Numbered from the stretch's first letter, positions 15,381-23,046 are shown. The stretch is DNA of 24,519 nt from CAZOWW01 sp964583765 (GCA_964583765.1 CAZOWW010000091.1:1-24519), one strand, 5' to 3'. Numbers and translations are program-made. Notes: a model not told the origin generated them from the letters alone.

Positions 15381-15823
15381 ACCCTCGGCCACCCCGAGAC
15401 GCCCCGCGCTGCTCGGTCCGCCCGACTCCCCCACACCGCCCGGTCGCCCCGAGACACCCCGCGCCGAGAACACGTCCCCGCGGGGCGGGTGCCGGCGAGC
15501 GCGACGCACCGTCACCTGCCGAACAGGCGGGTCGCACTCCGGGCATCGGACAGGTCGACGCACACCGACAGGAGTGCCTGAAAGCCGCTGGAACCGCGAC
15601 ACATCCTTCTCTTGATCACGAATCGGCCTCCTCTTTGCTACAGAGAGCAACCGCCTTGTTTCATACCGCTCATCTTTGTGGGAGATCTCGACCAAGAGAT
15701 CGTTTCCGTCGTCGCCGGCACCTACGCTTCCCGCGGGCAACCACGACGGTTTCCCGGAGAGCGGCATCGCCACACCCTCGCCGCTCCGGCACATCTCTCG
15801 AGATCCCCTGGAGGATTCCCCTG
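15381..15823. other. Divergent region between dnaX and the first repeat-protein gene
   Basis: No gene is supported. On the plus strand it contains a perfect 6-bp dyad with a 6-nt loop (GATCTC/GAGATC, 15684-15701), the conserved promoter-like element shared with copy 2, and the ribosome-binding site GGAGG at 15810-15814. The frame of copy 1 is open back to 15635 but is not conserved there. Confidence 0.5.
15701..15728 (+). promoter_or_regulatory. Promoter-like element upstream of copy 1
   Basis: CGTTTCCGTCG (15701-15711), 11 bp, then TACGCT (15723-15728) followed by TCCCGCGGGC. The same layout occurs before copy 2 (CGTTCCCGTCG, 11 bp, TAGGCT, TCCCGCGGGC). Conservation with identical spacing suggests a promoter giving a leader of ~90 nt. 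Sigma class not assigned. Confidence 0.45.
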
Positions 15824-17038
15824 ATGAAGCAGCAGGAGCGCCGGGTCCGCGCAGTTCGGTTGCGCGGGCACGGCCTAATCGGGGCCTGCAGTGTCGCTGC
15901 CGCCATGGCAGCGACCCTCATCGCAACTCCCAGCACCGCCGCACCAGCACAGAGCACGGCCGGCGCCATCACGGCCTCCGTGGTGCCCCAGTCGACCCTG
16001 TCGGTCATGCGCGCGGCGGCGCTCGACCGCACGACCTTCGGCGACCTCGCCGCCAGCCCGACCCGGATGTCCGCGTCCGCCGCGAGCGCCGCGGCCTCCG
16101 CGCCGACCGAGGGCAGTTTCGTGTCGTACGCCGGCCGGGTGTACCGCATCGTCGGTGGCGCCCCGTTCTACGTGAGCAGTTGGACGCCGTTCGGGGGCAA
16201 GAAGAAGGTCACCGCGATCAGCACCGCGCAGTGGACCTCGCTGCGCGCGTACGCCAAGGACGGAACGTTCGTGCGGGCCATGCCCGGCGGCGCGGTCTAC
16301 CGCATCGTGGCCGCGGCACCCTTCTACGTCTCCACCTGGACCGCCTTCGGCGGCAAGCAGACCACGACCGACATCGACGCCGCCGACATCACCTACGCCG
16401 GTCACAGCGCTCCGTGGTGGGGGGTCTACAACTTCACCCTGGACTGGGACGGCGTCGTGAACGGGGTCAAGGGCCGCTCCTCCGTGTTCGTCAAGGGCGG
16501 CCAGACCGGCCGGATCTACAAGATGGTCGGCGGAGCGCCGATCTACGTCCAGTCCTGGACGCCCTACGGCAGCGGCCACACCACGATCACCGTCGACCAG
16601 AACGCCATCGACCGGGCCGGGCAGACAGGCAACTACCGCTTCGTGCTCAAGCACCCGCTGGACGGTTGGGTGATCAAGGACGAGATGCGGAACGACTACG
16701 CCACCGCAGGCGGCGCCTCCGTCTACGTGGCCACGCCGAGCCTGGTGACCGGGATCACGCCGTCCCTCGTCGCCTGGAACGACATCAACCGCACCTCGAA
16801 CGCAGCCCCGTTCAACAACCTGCTCTACCGCCCGCTCAGCCCCACCTACGTCCACACCATCCAGAACAACAAGATCTACCAGGTCCTCAACGGCGTCCCG
16901 CACAAGCTCACCAGCTGGAGCTACGTGGGCGGGGTCAAGCCCTACGCGGAGGTCGACCAGGTCGCGGTCGACAAGGCGGGCACCGGCGGGGTCTACAACC
17001 ATCTCCTGCCGGTGGGCGCTCCCGTCGCGGCGCCCTGA
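15824..17038 (+). CDS. Secreted modular repeat protein, copy 1 of 4
   Basis: A 404-residue exported protein of unknown function. MKQQERRVRAVRLRGHG is a basic n-region; the hydrophobic core (18-34) runs into ATPSTAAPA, a likely signal-peptidase I site near 40. A linker (41-96) with STLSVMR and FGDLAASPTRMSA is shared with copies 2 and 3. Five degenerate modules fill the rest: ~97-145, 146-215, 222-287, 290-345 and 346-404. The core is G(S/T)FV, then VYRIVGGAPxYVSSWTPFGG, then (I/V)D..A(I/V)..AG. The mature protein has no Cys, TM segment or LPXTG, so it is probably released or bound non-covalently to the wall. Modules resemble the GTLV...Y.V..G repeats of other actinobacterial exported proteins. 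GGAGG lies 9 nt before the ATG. It has its own promoter-like element and terminator. Confidence 0.85.
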   Translation: MKQQERRVRAVRLRGHGLIGACSVAAAMAATLIATPSTAAPAQSTAGAITASVVPQSTLSVMRAAALDRTTFGDLAASPTRMSASAASAAASAPTEGSFVSYAGRVYRIVGGAPFYVSSWTPFGGKKKVTAISTAQWTSLRAYAKDGTFVRAMPGGAVYRIVAAAPFYVSTWTAFGGKQTTTDIDAADITYAGHSAPWWGVYNFTLDWDGVVNGVKGRSSVFVKGGQTGRIYKMVGGAPIYVQSWTPYGSGHTTITVDQNAIDRAGQTGNYRFVLKHPLDGWVIKDEMRNDYATAGGASVYVATPSLVTGITPSLVAWNDINRTSNAAPFNNLLYRPLSPTYVHTIQNNKIYQVLNGVPHKLTSWSYVGGVKPYAEVDQVAVDKAGTGGVYNHLLPVGAPVAAP

Positions 17039-17081
17039 CCCAACCGAACCATCCACAGGCGGGCACGATCCACGTCCCTGA

Positions 17082-17121
17082 GCCCTGGGCCTGGTGGCGA
17101 CGACGTCACCGGGCCCAGGGC
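17082..17121 (+). terminator. Terminator after copy 1
   Basis: Stem GCCCTGGGCCTGGTG (17082-17096) with CACCGGGCCCAGGGC (17107-17121): 15 pairs including one G-T, and a 10-nt loop, 43 bp after the stop codon. Confidence 0.8.
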
Positions 17122-17198
17122 CGCTGGTTCCACCAACGCACCCGTCCGAGAAGGACGAGGCCGGAACGGCGACTCCCGATGATCTCGGAGTGGCCAGG

Positions 17199-17214
17199 TG
17201 ACAACGCATTGTCA
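17199..17214. promoter_or_regulatory. Perfect dyad upstream of copy 2 (possible operator)
   Basis: TGACAA-CGCA-TTGTCA, a perfect 6-4-6 inverted repeat ~150 bp before copy 2. It overlaps the longer pattern GACAAC-N5-GTCAATG (17200-17217), which recurs before copy 3 with identical spacing (19100-19117). A regulator-binding site is plausible. Confidence 0.4.
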
Positions 17215-17243
17215 ATGTTCATCGGAAAGTCCGGATATCGGGC

Positions 17244-17271
17244 CGTTCCCGTCGGGACGGTCCCTTAGGCT
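17244..17271 (+). promoter_or_regulatory. Promoter-like element upstream of copy 2
   Basis: CGTTCCCGTCG (17244-17254), 11 bp, TAGGCT (17266-17271), then TCCCGCGGGC; matches the element before copy 1. The leader is ~90 nt and also aligns with that of copy 1. Confidence 0.45.
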
Positions 17272-17364
17272 TCCCGCGGGCGACCATGACGGTGCCCGGG
17301 GAACGGCATCCATTCCCTCCCGCCGTTCTCGCACGTCCCTCACATCACCTGGAGGATCCACCTG

Positions 17365-18594
17365 ATGCGTCAGCAGGAGAGCCATGTCCGCGCAGTCCGG
17401 TTGCGCAGGCACGGCCTAATCGGGGCCTGCAGCGTCGCCGCCACCATGGCGGCGACCCTCATCGCAACTCCCAGCACCGCCGCACCGACCCAGAACACGG
17501 CCAACTACGCCACTTCGTCCCAGGCATCCCCGGCGTCCCAGCAGGCCCTGTCGCTCATGCGCAAGGCGGCCTCGTCCCGCGCCACCATCGGCGACCTCGC
17601 CAACGGTCGCACTCGGATGTCCGCGACTTCCGTGACGCCGAACGCCACGGTCACACTGCCCGCCGAGGGCAGTTTCGTGTCGTACCAGAACAAGGCCTAC
17701 CGCATCGTCGGCGGCGCCACGCTCTACGTGAGCAGTTGGACGCCGTTCGGGGGCAAGCAGAAGGTCACCGCGATCACCACCGCGCAGTGGAACGCGCTGC
17801 GGGTCATGCCGAAGGACGGCACGTTCGTGCGGGCCATGCCCGGCGGATCGATCTACCGTGTCGTCGCCGGGGCACCGATCTACGTCTCCACCTGGGCCGC
17901 CTTCGGCGGTCCGCAGGCCAGGCTCGACATCGACGCCGCCGACGTCACCCATGCCGGCCAGGACGCGCCGTGGGACGGCCTGTCCAGCCAGACCCTGGAC
18001 TTCGACGGCGTCCTTGACGGCAACCCGACAGGTCCCTCGGTGTTCGTCAAGGGCGGACAGACCGGCCAGATCTACAAGATGGTCGGCGGCTCGCCCGTCT
18101 ACGTCCAGTCCTGGGCCGCCTACGGCGGCGCGCACGCCTACACCGTTGTCGACCAGAACGCCATCGACAACGCGGGCCAAGCGGGCAACTACCGCTTCGT
18201 GCTCAAGCACCCCATGAACGACTGGCCGATCAGGGACGGACAGGGCAAGTTCTACGTGATCGCCGGTGGTGCCCCCATCTATCTGCCCACGGCAAGCCTC
18301 ATGGACGGGATCACGCCGTCGCTCGTCGCCTCGAACGACCTCGGTCAGATGACGAGCGCCGCGCCCTACGACAACCTGCTCTTCCGCCCGCTCAGCCCCA
18401 CCTACCTCCGGGGTGTCCAGAGCGGCAGCGTCTACCAGGTCCTCGACGGCGTCCCGCACTACCTCGCCAGCTGGAGCTACGTCGGCGGCACCCAGACTCG
18501 GGTGGATGTCGACCAGCTCGCCATCGACAACGCCGGAACCGGCGGTGCCTACAACCACCTGCTGCCTCTGGGCACGCCGGTCCCGGCGCCCTGA
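17365..18594 (+). CDS. Secreted modular repeat protein, copy 2 of 4
   Basis: A 409-residue paralogue of copy 1, alignable from the signal peptide (MRQQESHVRAVRLRRHGLIGACSV shortened here) to the C-terminal PVPAP. The hydrophobic core and ATPSTAAPT cleavage region are nearly identical. The linker again has LSLMRK and GDLANGRTRMSA. It contains the same five modules, for example AYRIVGGATLYVSSWTPFGG and IYRVVAGAPIYVSTWAAFGG. GGAGG at 17351-17355 lies 9 nt before the ATG. Both the upstream promoter-like element and the sequence just after the stop (CCGAACCATCCAC) are shared with copy 1, so the duplicated unit included flanks and these two look like a recent pair. Followed by its own strong terminator. 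Function unknown. Confidence 0.85.
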   Translation: MRQQESHVRAVRLRRHGLIGACSVAATMAATLIATPSTAAPTQNTANYATSSQASPASQQALSLMRKAASSRATIGDLANGRTRMSATSVTPNATVTLPAEGSFVSYQNKAYRIVGGATLYVSSWTPFGGKQKVTAITTAQWNALRVMPKDGTFVRAMPGGSIYRVVAGAPIYVSTWAAFGGPQARLDIDAADVTHAGQDAPWDGLSSQTLDFDGVLDGNPTGPSVFVKGGQTGQIYKMVGGSPVYVQSWAAYGGAHAYTVVDQNAIDNAGQAGNYRFVLKHPMNDWPIRDGQGKFYVIAGGAPIYLPTASLMDGITPSLVASNDLGQMTSAAPYDNLLFRPLSPTYLRGVQSGSVYQVLDGVPHYLASWSYVGGTQTRVDVDQLAIDNAGTGGAYNHLLPLGTPVPAP

Positions 18595-18613
18595 CCCAGC
18601 CGAACCATCCACG

Positions 18614-18649
18614 GGACCGGCACGACCCGAAGGACCGGCACGACCCGAA
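18614..18649 (+). repeat. 18-bp tandem duplication after copy 2
   Basis: GGACCGGCACGACCCGAA is present twice in a row (18614-18631 and 18632-18649), 20 bp past the stop codon of copy 2 and before its terminator. Confidence 0.9.
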
Positions 18650-18743
18650 GACCTGACCGGACCCGGAACGAACGCCGGGAAATGAACTGAATACCGGGGC
18701 GCAGCCCGCCCCGCACAGCGCGACAACGCTGACCGCGACACCC

Positions 18744-18782
18744 ACGATGCCGCTCGCCGAGGACCTCGGCGGGCGGCATCGT
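18744..18782 (+). terminator. Terminator after copy 2
   Basis: Long hairpin: arms 18744-18760 and 18766-18782, 17 pairs with one T-G wobble and a 5-nt loop (GGACC). The outer arm is ACGATGCCGC/GCGGCATCGT. Confidence 0.85.
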
Positions 18783-18973
18783 CATTCCCGCTCGCCGGAC
18801 CAGAAAATCGGCCGGACAGGCTGCCAACCACTCGGACCGTTCACTGCGTCCACCAGGCAGAACGTTCGCCGGGCAGGCCCTCTGCACGGCAGGACTTCCC
18901 ACCGGAGCGATCGACCCGGTCGCCGGTGCTCTCCGCCGGGAGCCACGCGTTCCCTGACAGAGAAGCATTCAAC

Positions 18974-19117
18974 GACCGCCGAGAGCGGTCAGACCATTCT
19001 GCCCGTCCGCATCTCCTGGAATTCTCGGATTCCAGGTCCGCCCTTCCTGGTCGGCACCCGAATCACGGCAGAGAACCGGCGGCACCGGGGAACGGTGAGG
19101 ACAACCTCCTGTCAATG
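18974..19117. promoter_or_regulatory. Leader region of copy 3 with dyads and shared element
   Basis: Within the 554-bp gap before copy 3 lie two perfect small dyads: GACCGC-CGAGA-GCGGTC (18974-18990) and CTGGAAT-TCTCGG-ATTCCAG (19016-19035). Then comes GACAAC-CTCCT-GTCAATG (19100-19117), which matches the element before copy 2. The remainder of the gap (18783-18973) shows nothing recognisable. Confidence 0.35.
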
Positions 19118-19148
19118 CACTACTCGATTTCTTTGGAGGAACCAGCTG

Positions 19149-20364
19149 ATGAAGCAGCAGGAGAGCCGCGCGGGTGCGGTTCGGTCGCGCGGGCGCGGCC
19201 TGGTGGTGGCCGGCAGCGTCGCTTCCGCAGTGGTCGCGACCCTCATCGCAACTCCCAGCACCGCGGCGCCGGCACGGAGTACGGCCAGCGACAGCACGGC
19301 GTCCTCGGTGTCCCGGTCGACCCTGTCGCTCATGCGGAAGGGTCTTTCGTCCAGCAGCACCTTCGGCGCCCTCGCCGGCGGTGCGGCCCGGATGTCCGCG
19401 ACAGTCACCGCAAGCCCCATGGTCGCCGTACCCGCCGAGGGCAGTTTCGTGTCGTACCAGGCAGGGTCTACCGCATCGTCGGCGGAGCACCGCTCTACGT
19501 GAGCAGTTGGACGCCCTTCGGGGGCACGAAGAAGGTCACCGCGATCAGCACGGCGCAGTGGAAGGCGCTCCGGGTCATGCCGAAGGACGGCACGTTCGTG
19601 CGGGCCATGCCCGGCGGCGCGGTCTACCGCGTCGTGGCCGGAGCACCCGTCTACGTCTCCACCTGGACCGCCTTCGGCGGCAAGAAGACCACGATCGACA
19701 TCGACGCCGCCGATGTCGCCCACGCGGGGCAGGGTGTGCCGTGGCTCGGGCTGTCCGACACGACCCTGGACTGGGACGGCGTCCTGGACGGCGTCAAGGG
19801 CCGCTCCTCCGTGTTCGTCCAGGGCGGCCAGACCGGGCGGTGTACAAGATGGTCGGCGGCGCCCCCGTCTACGTCATGCAGTGGGACGCCTACGGCGGGG
19901 CCCACGCCACGATCACCATCGACCAGAACGCCATCGACCGCGCGGGACAGGCGGGCAATTACCGCTTCGTGCACAAGCACCCGATGAACGGCTGGCCGAT
20001 CTCGGACGAGATGCGCAACGTCTACCTCATCGCCGGCGCCGCCGCCGTCTACGTGGCGACGCCGAAAGTCGTCGCCGGCATCACACCGTCGCGGGTCGCC
20101 TGGAACGACATCAACCGCAACCACAACACGGCTCCCTATGACAACGTCCTCTACCGCCCGCTCAGCCCCACGTACGTTCGCGGCGTCCAGAGCGGAGAGG
20201 TCTACCAGGTCGTGAACGCCGTTCCCCACTTCCTCCCGAGCTGGAGCTACGTCGGCGGAGCCAAGGAGTACGTGAACATCGACCAGGTCGCCATCGACCG
20301 GGCCGGCACGACCGGCATGTACCTCCATCTGCTGCCCGTGGGTGCCCCGGTCCCTGCGCCCTGA
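19149..20364 (+). pseudogene. Secreted modular repeat protein, copy 3 of 4, two frameshifts
   Basis: A paralogue of copies 1 and 2 starting at ATG 19149 (GGAGGA 19135-19140) with the same signal peptide and linker, but the frame breaks twice. Near 19460-19463 the codons after SFVSYQ lose one G: restoring it gives YQGRVYRIVGGAPLYV. Near 19836-19840 a second G is missing from GGGCGG(G)TG: restoring it gives GGQTGRVYKMVGGAPVYV. Beyond each break the protein stays well conserved to the usual PVPAP end at 20364, with no in-frame stops or other decay. Repaired length would be about 405 residues. Both losses are in G-runs of a GC-rich sequence, so sequencing error is as likely as recent inactivation. 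In this copy the signal-peptide Cys of copies 1, 2 and 4 is Gly. Confidence 0.8.
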
Positions 20365-20458
20365 CCTGGGTTCCCGCCGGGGACCGGCTCCAGTCCCCCA
20401 CCGCCGGACCTACCCGGGCAAGCACGGCCCCGACACAGCACGACCGCAGCACCATGGA

Positions 20459-20496
20459 CGACGCCGCCTGCCGAGAGCTTTCGGCCGGCGGCGTCG
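20459..20496 (+). terminator. Terminator after copy 3
   Basis: Arms 20459-20474 and 20481-20496 (CGACGCCGCC... with ...GGCGGCGTCG) form 15 pairs with one mismatch and a 6-nt loop, ~95 bp after the copy 3 stop. Confidence 0.8.
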
Positions 20497-20894
20497 CCGC
20501 GCTCCGATCGCCCACAGGCCGATGCGGGCCGGCACTGAGGTGGGCAGGGGGCTCGGTGCTGAGTTCGGCGAGGGCTCGGCAGGGGGCTCGGATCCCGACG
20601 AGGCCGGGTTCTCAGCGGGCCGGGTTCACAGCGATCTCCACCCGCGCCGGGGACCTGGGACGCTCGATCGCACCTCCTCACGGAGCCGGGTGTGCCCGCG
20701 CTCACAGGGCTGGATGTGCCCGCGATCGGAGAGGGGCCCAAGACGCTCACGCACGATACCCGGATCATCACTATACGTAGTTGTACGATCGCGGTATCCC
20801 GAGAGAGCCATCTCGCCCCGGCGTTTCCGATCGGCACGATCCCCGACACCGGCGCGGCTCCCTCCGGGGCCCGGCGATCGAGAGGAACCACACC
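20497..20894. other. Upstream region of copy 4
   Basis: No gene is supported. A 14-bp direct repeat GGCAGGGGGCTCGG occurs at 20543-20556 and 20578-20591. An A/T-richer patch near 20755-20798 has a dyad (GATACC...GGTATC) enclosing ACTA-TACG-TAGT, a plausible promoter/operator site for copy 4. A GAGAGG ribosome-binding site ends ~10 nt before the ATG at 20895. The promoter-like element of copies 1 and 2 is not present. Confidence 0.4.
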
Positions 20895-22133
20895 ATGAAG
20901 CAGCAGGGTGGCCATGCCGGCGTGACCCGCCGGCGTGTGCGCAGCCTGATCGGGGCCTGCGGAGTCGTGGGAGCGCTGACGACGTCCGTAATCGTCGCCC
21001 CGCCCGGCCTGGCGGTCATGAACCGCGCGGCGGACGCCCCCATCGTGGGAGCCGCCGATGTCCACGGCACCACCACCGAAGGCGTCGGAACGGCCTCGTC
21101 CCTCGGGGTCCCGGGGGCCTACCGCAACGCGCCCCGGCGCGGCTTGCGCGGCGGTGCCGCCTTCGAGGCAAGGCAGGCGGGCGCAGTGTCGGCCGCAGCC
21201 TCCGCCCCCGCTGAGGGCAGCTTCGTGAGCTACAACCACCGGATCTTCCGGATCGTCGGCGGCGCGCCGCTGTACGTGTCCAGCTGGACGCCCTTCGGTG
21301 GGACGAAGCCGGTGAGGGCCATCACCGAGTCCCAGTACCTCGCGACGTCCCAGTACCCCCGGGACGGCACCTTCGTGCGCGCCATGCCCGGCGCATCCTT
21401 CTTCCGCTTCGTCGCCGGCGCACCGATCTACGTCTCCACCTGGACCGCCTTCGGCGGCAGGCAGACCGCGACCGACATCGACGCGAACGACATCGCCCGT
21501 GCGGGCGGCGTCTTCCCCTGGGACGGCGTCTGGAACATGACCCTCGACTGGGACGGTTCGGACGGCGGCCCCGCGGTCTTCGTCAAGGGCGGCCAGACCG
21601 GACGGGTCTACAAGATGGTCGGCGGCGCACCGGTGTACGTCCGCTCGTGGACTCCGTACGGAGGTCGCAAGTCCACGGTCACCATCGACCAGAACGCGAT
21701 CGACCGCGCCGGGGGCACCAACTCCTACCGGTTCGTGCGCAAGCACCCGCTGGACGGATGGCTGATCCGCGCGAGGCAGAGCGGGCGCACCTTCGTGGTG
21801 GCCGGCGGTGCGAGCATCTACGTCTCCAACACCAACCTCATCACGGGCGTCACCCCGTCGCCGATGGACCAGGTCCTCATCGAGCGGACCGACAACACGG
21901 CGCCGTGGGACAACCTTCTCTTCCGGCCGGTGAACCACACCTACGTCAAGGCGATCCAGAACGGCGCGGTGTACCAGGTGACCTGGGGCGTTCCGCACCA
22001 CGTGCTGCACTGGTCCGACGTGGGCGGCGTGCAGCCGAACACCGCGATCGACAAGACCGCCATCGACAACGCCGGCAAGACCGGGGTGTGGGCGCATCTG
22101 CTCGCCGTCGGCTCGGACGTGCCGTCGAGCTGA
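20895..22133 (+). CDS. Secreted modular repeat protein, copy 4 of 4 (divergent)
   Basis: A 412-residue paralogue, the most divergent of the array. It starts MKQQGGHAGVTRRRVRSLIG, with a hydrophobic signal core and a different linker: the LSxMR and GDLA...RMSA segment of the other copies is absent, replaced by an Ala/Gly/Arg-rich stretch. The module array is retained: FRIVGGAPLYVSSWTPFGG, FRFVAGAPIYVSTWTAFGG, YKMVGGAPVYVRSWTPYGG, a fourth with FVVAGGASIYV and a fifth with VYQVTWGVPHHVLHWSDVGG. It ends LLAVGSDVPSS rather than PVPAP. ATG 20895 is chosen for its match to copies 1 and 3 (MKQQ) and the upstream GAGAGG; the frame is open back to 20781. No clear terminator was seen after it. Function unknown, presumed extracellular. 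Confidence 0.85.
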   Translation: MKQQGGHAGVTRRRVRSLIGACGVVGALTTSVIVAPPGLAVMNRAADAPIVGAADVHGTTTEGVGTASSLGVPGAYRNAPRRGLRGGAAFEARQAGAVSAAASAPAEGSFVSYNHRIFRIVGGAPLYVSSWTPFGGTKPVRAITESQYLATSQYPRDGTFVRAMPGASFFRFVAGAPIYVSTWTAFGGRQTATDIDANDIARAGGVFPWDGVWNMTLDWDGSDGGPAVFVKGGQTGRVYKMVGGAPVYVRSWTPYGGRKSTVTIDQNAIDRAGGTNSYRFVRKHPLDGWLIRARQSGRTFVVAGGASIYVSNTNLITGVTPSPMDQVLIERTDNTAPWDNLLFRPVNHTYVKAIQNGAVYQVTWGVPHHVLHWSDVGGVQPNTAIDKTAIDNAGKTGVWAHLLAVGSDVPSS

Positions 22134-22512
22134 CCGCTCATCTCCCTGGTCGTTCGCTCTCCGGAGGGGCTCGCTCTCCCCAGCCGCCGGCTCTCGACGC
22201 CGCGACGGCAACAACACGGGAACGACAGCACCACAGCGGGAGCATCACGGGACAGGATCGACAGCACCGCAGGACGGTTCGGCAGCACCGCACGGCGCAC
22301 TCTGCGGCGGGGTCCATCGGCGACGGTGGGCCCCGCTCTCGTTGTCGGGAGGCCGGGCGTCGTTCCTGGCACGCCAGGGGCACCGTTCCCGGGATGCCAG
22401 GCTCCCCTCCGCGCGACCAAGCACCGTCTGCGGGAACCCGGGCCTCCGTAGCCGGGGAACCGAGGAGGTGCGGGAAGTCCCGGAGCCCCGCGGCCGCAGC
22501 CTGCGGGACGTC
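22134..22512. other. Non-coding stretch between copy 4 and ffs
   Basis: About 380 bp with degenerate CAGCACCGCA/ACGACAGCACC-type repetition near 22200-22300 and no supported gene. Minus-strand open frames here run straight through the SRP RNA gene and are rejected. Confidence 0.5.
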
Positions 22513-22530
22513 CGTGTCGCCCCGGACACG
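22513..22530 (-). terminator. Possible ffs terminator
   Basis: CGTGTC-N6-GACACG hairpin (perfect 6-bp stem, 6-nt loop) starting 4 nt beyond the 3' end of the SRP RNA on the minus strand. Position is right; the stem is short. Confidence 0.4.
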
Positions 22531-22533
22531 ACA

Positions 22534-22622
22534 GGACCCCCCACGCACCCGCCAGAGCTCACCTACCCTTGCTGCCTTCCGGCCCTGGGGGAGTTCAGCG
22601 AGATGACGCCGCGTGAGGGGTC
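22534..22622 (-). ncRNA. ffs: Small signal recognition particle RNA (4.5S)
   Basis: The RNA scaffold that binds Ffh for co-translational membrane targeting. On the minus strand the conserved domain IV hairpin is plain: CCAGGGCCGGAAGGCAGCAA with the GGAA tetraloop (plus-strand 22577-22580) and the asymmetric A/C-containing internal loops. The ends pair: 5' GACCCC-TCACGC with 3' GCGTG-GGGGGTC, giving an RNA of ~89 nt. A TAGACT -10 box precedes it at the right distance. Divergent from tRNA-Ser(GGA). Ends are set by the terminal stem and could be off by a few nt. Confidence 0.93.
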
Positions 22623-22628
22623 TTCTGA

Positions 22629-22634
22629 AGTCTA
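22629..22634 (-). promoter_or_regulatory. -10 box of ffs
   Basis: TAGACT on the minus strand, followed by 6 nt and then the G that begins the terminal stem of the SRP RNA. No good -35 box. Confidence 0.55.
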
Positions 22635-22867
22635 GCGCCTGGAACGCGGCCTTCGCGTCGGGCACGACAGCGGCCGAGCGACGATGACAGGCGCCGGACG
22701 ACGGGCACCGGGCGGCGGACGCTGGGCGGCGGGCGGCGGAGTGAGAGCCTGGCGGGCAGGGCGACCCGGAGGCACGCAGGACAGGGCATGTAGGCCGCAC
22801 GGAGCGACGCCTGACGGACGGCACCCCGACACCGAACCGGGCGCACGCAGACGCCGCGCACATTGGG

Positions 22868-22873
22868 TAGACT
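22868..22873 (+). promoter_or_regulatory. -10 box of tRNA-Ser
   Basis: TAGACT ending 7 nt before the mature tRNA 5' end, the same hexamer as the divergent ffs promoter. The 233 bp between the two boxes (22635-22867) show no gene. Confidence 0.55.
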
Positions 22874-22880
22874 CCGCCAC

Positions 22881-22968
22881 GGAGGATTCGCCTAGTGGCC
22901 TAGGGCGCACGATTGGAAATCGTGTTGGGTTAACACCCTCAGGGGTTCAAATCCCCTATCCTCCGCCA
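22881..22968 (+). tRNA. tRNA-Ser (anticodon GGA)
   Basis: 88 nt including an encoded CCA. Acceptor GGAGGAT (22881-22887) pairs with ATCCTCC (22958-22964). Anticodon arm CACGA-TTGGAAA-TCGTG has GGA at 22915-22917. The variable arm is long (TTGGGTTAACACCCTC), as in class II serine tRNAs. The T-arm is AGGGG-TTCAAAT-CCCCT. It reads UCC/UCU codons. Its 3' end is a typical site for integrating elements, and sequence of different composition follows. Confidence 0.97.
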
Positions 22969-22976
22969 CTGACCAG

Positions 22977-23017
22977 GCACGATGCCCCGAGTGCAAGATC
23001 GACTCGGGGCATCGTGC
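22977..23017 (+). terminator. Terminator of tRNA-Ser
   Basis: Perfect 16-bp stem, GCACGATGCCCCGAGT (22977-22992) with its complement at 23002-23017, and a 9-nt loop, starting 9 nt after the tRNA. Confidence 0.9.
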
Positions 23018-23022
23018 TGGGC

Positions 23023-23046
23023 CTAGTCTCAGTTCTAGTCTCAGTT
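23023..23046 (+). repeat. 12-bp tandem repeat at the island edge
   Basis: CTAGTCTCAGTT twice in direct succession (23023-23034 and 23035-23046), immediately after the tRNA terminator. It may mark a junction between core and acquired DNA; no matching copy was seen at the far end of the window. Confidence 0.8.

Noticed and set aside
13809..15581. A 590-codon plus-strand frame opposite dnaX
   Set aside because: Shadow of the dnaX AAA+ region, where the minus strand encodes unmistakable Walker motifs.
15878..15889. LIGAC in the signal peptides of copies 1 and 2 read as a lipoprotein lipobox
   Set aside because: The hydrophobic core continues after the Cys and ends in a normal STAA-P signal-peptidase I region; copy 3 has Gly at this position, so the Cys is not conserved as a lipidation site should be.
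20247..22217. A 656-codon minus-strand frame opposite copy 4
   Set aside because: Antisense of a clear signal-peptide repeat protein; similar antisense frames occur opposite the other copies only because the paralogues share sequence.
22138..22863. 241-codon minus-strand frame spanning ffs
   Set aside because: It runs straight through the SRP RNA gene and its promoter and has no protein-like features.
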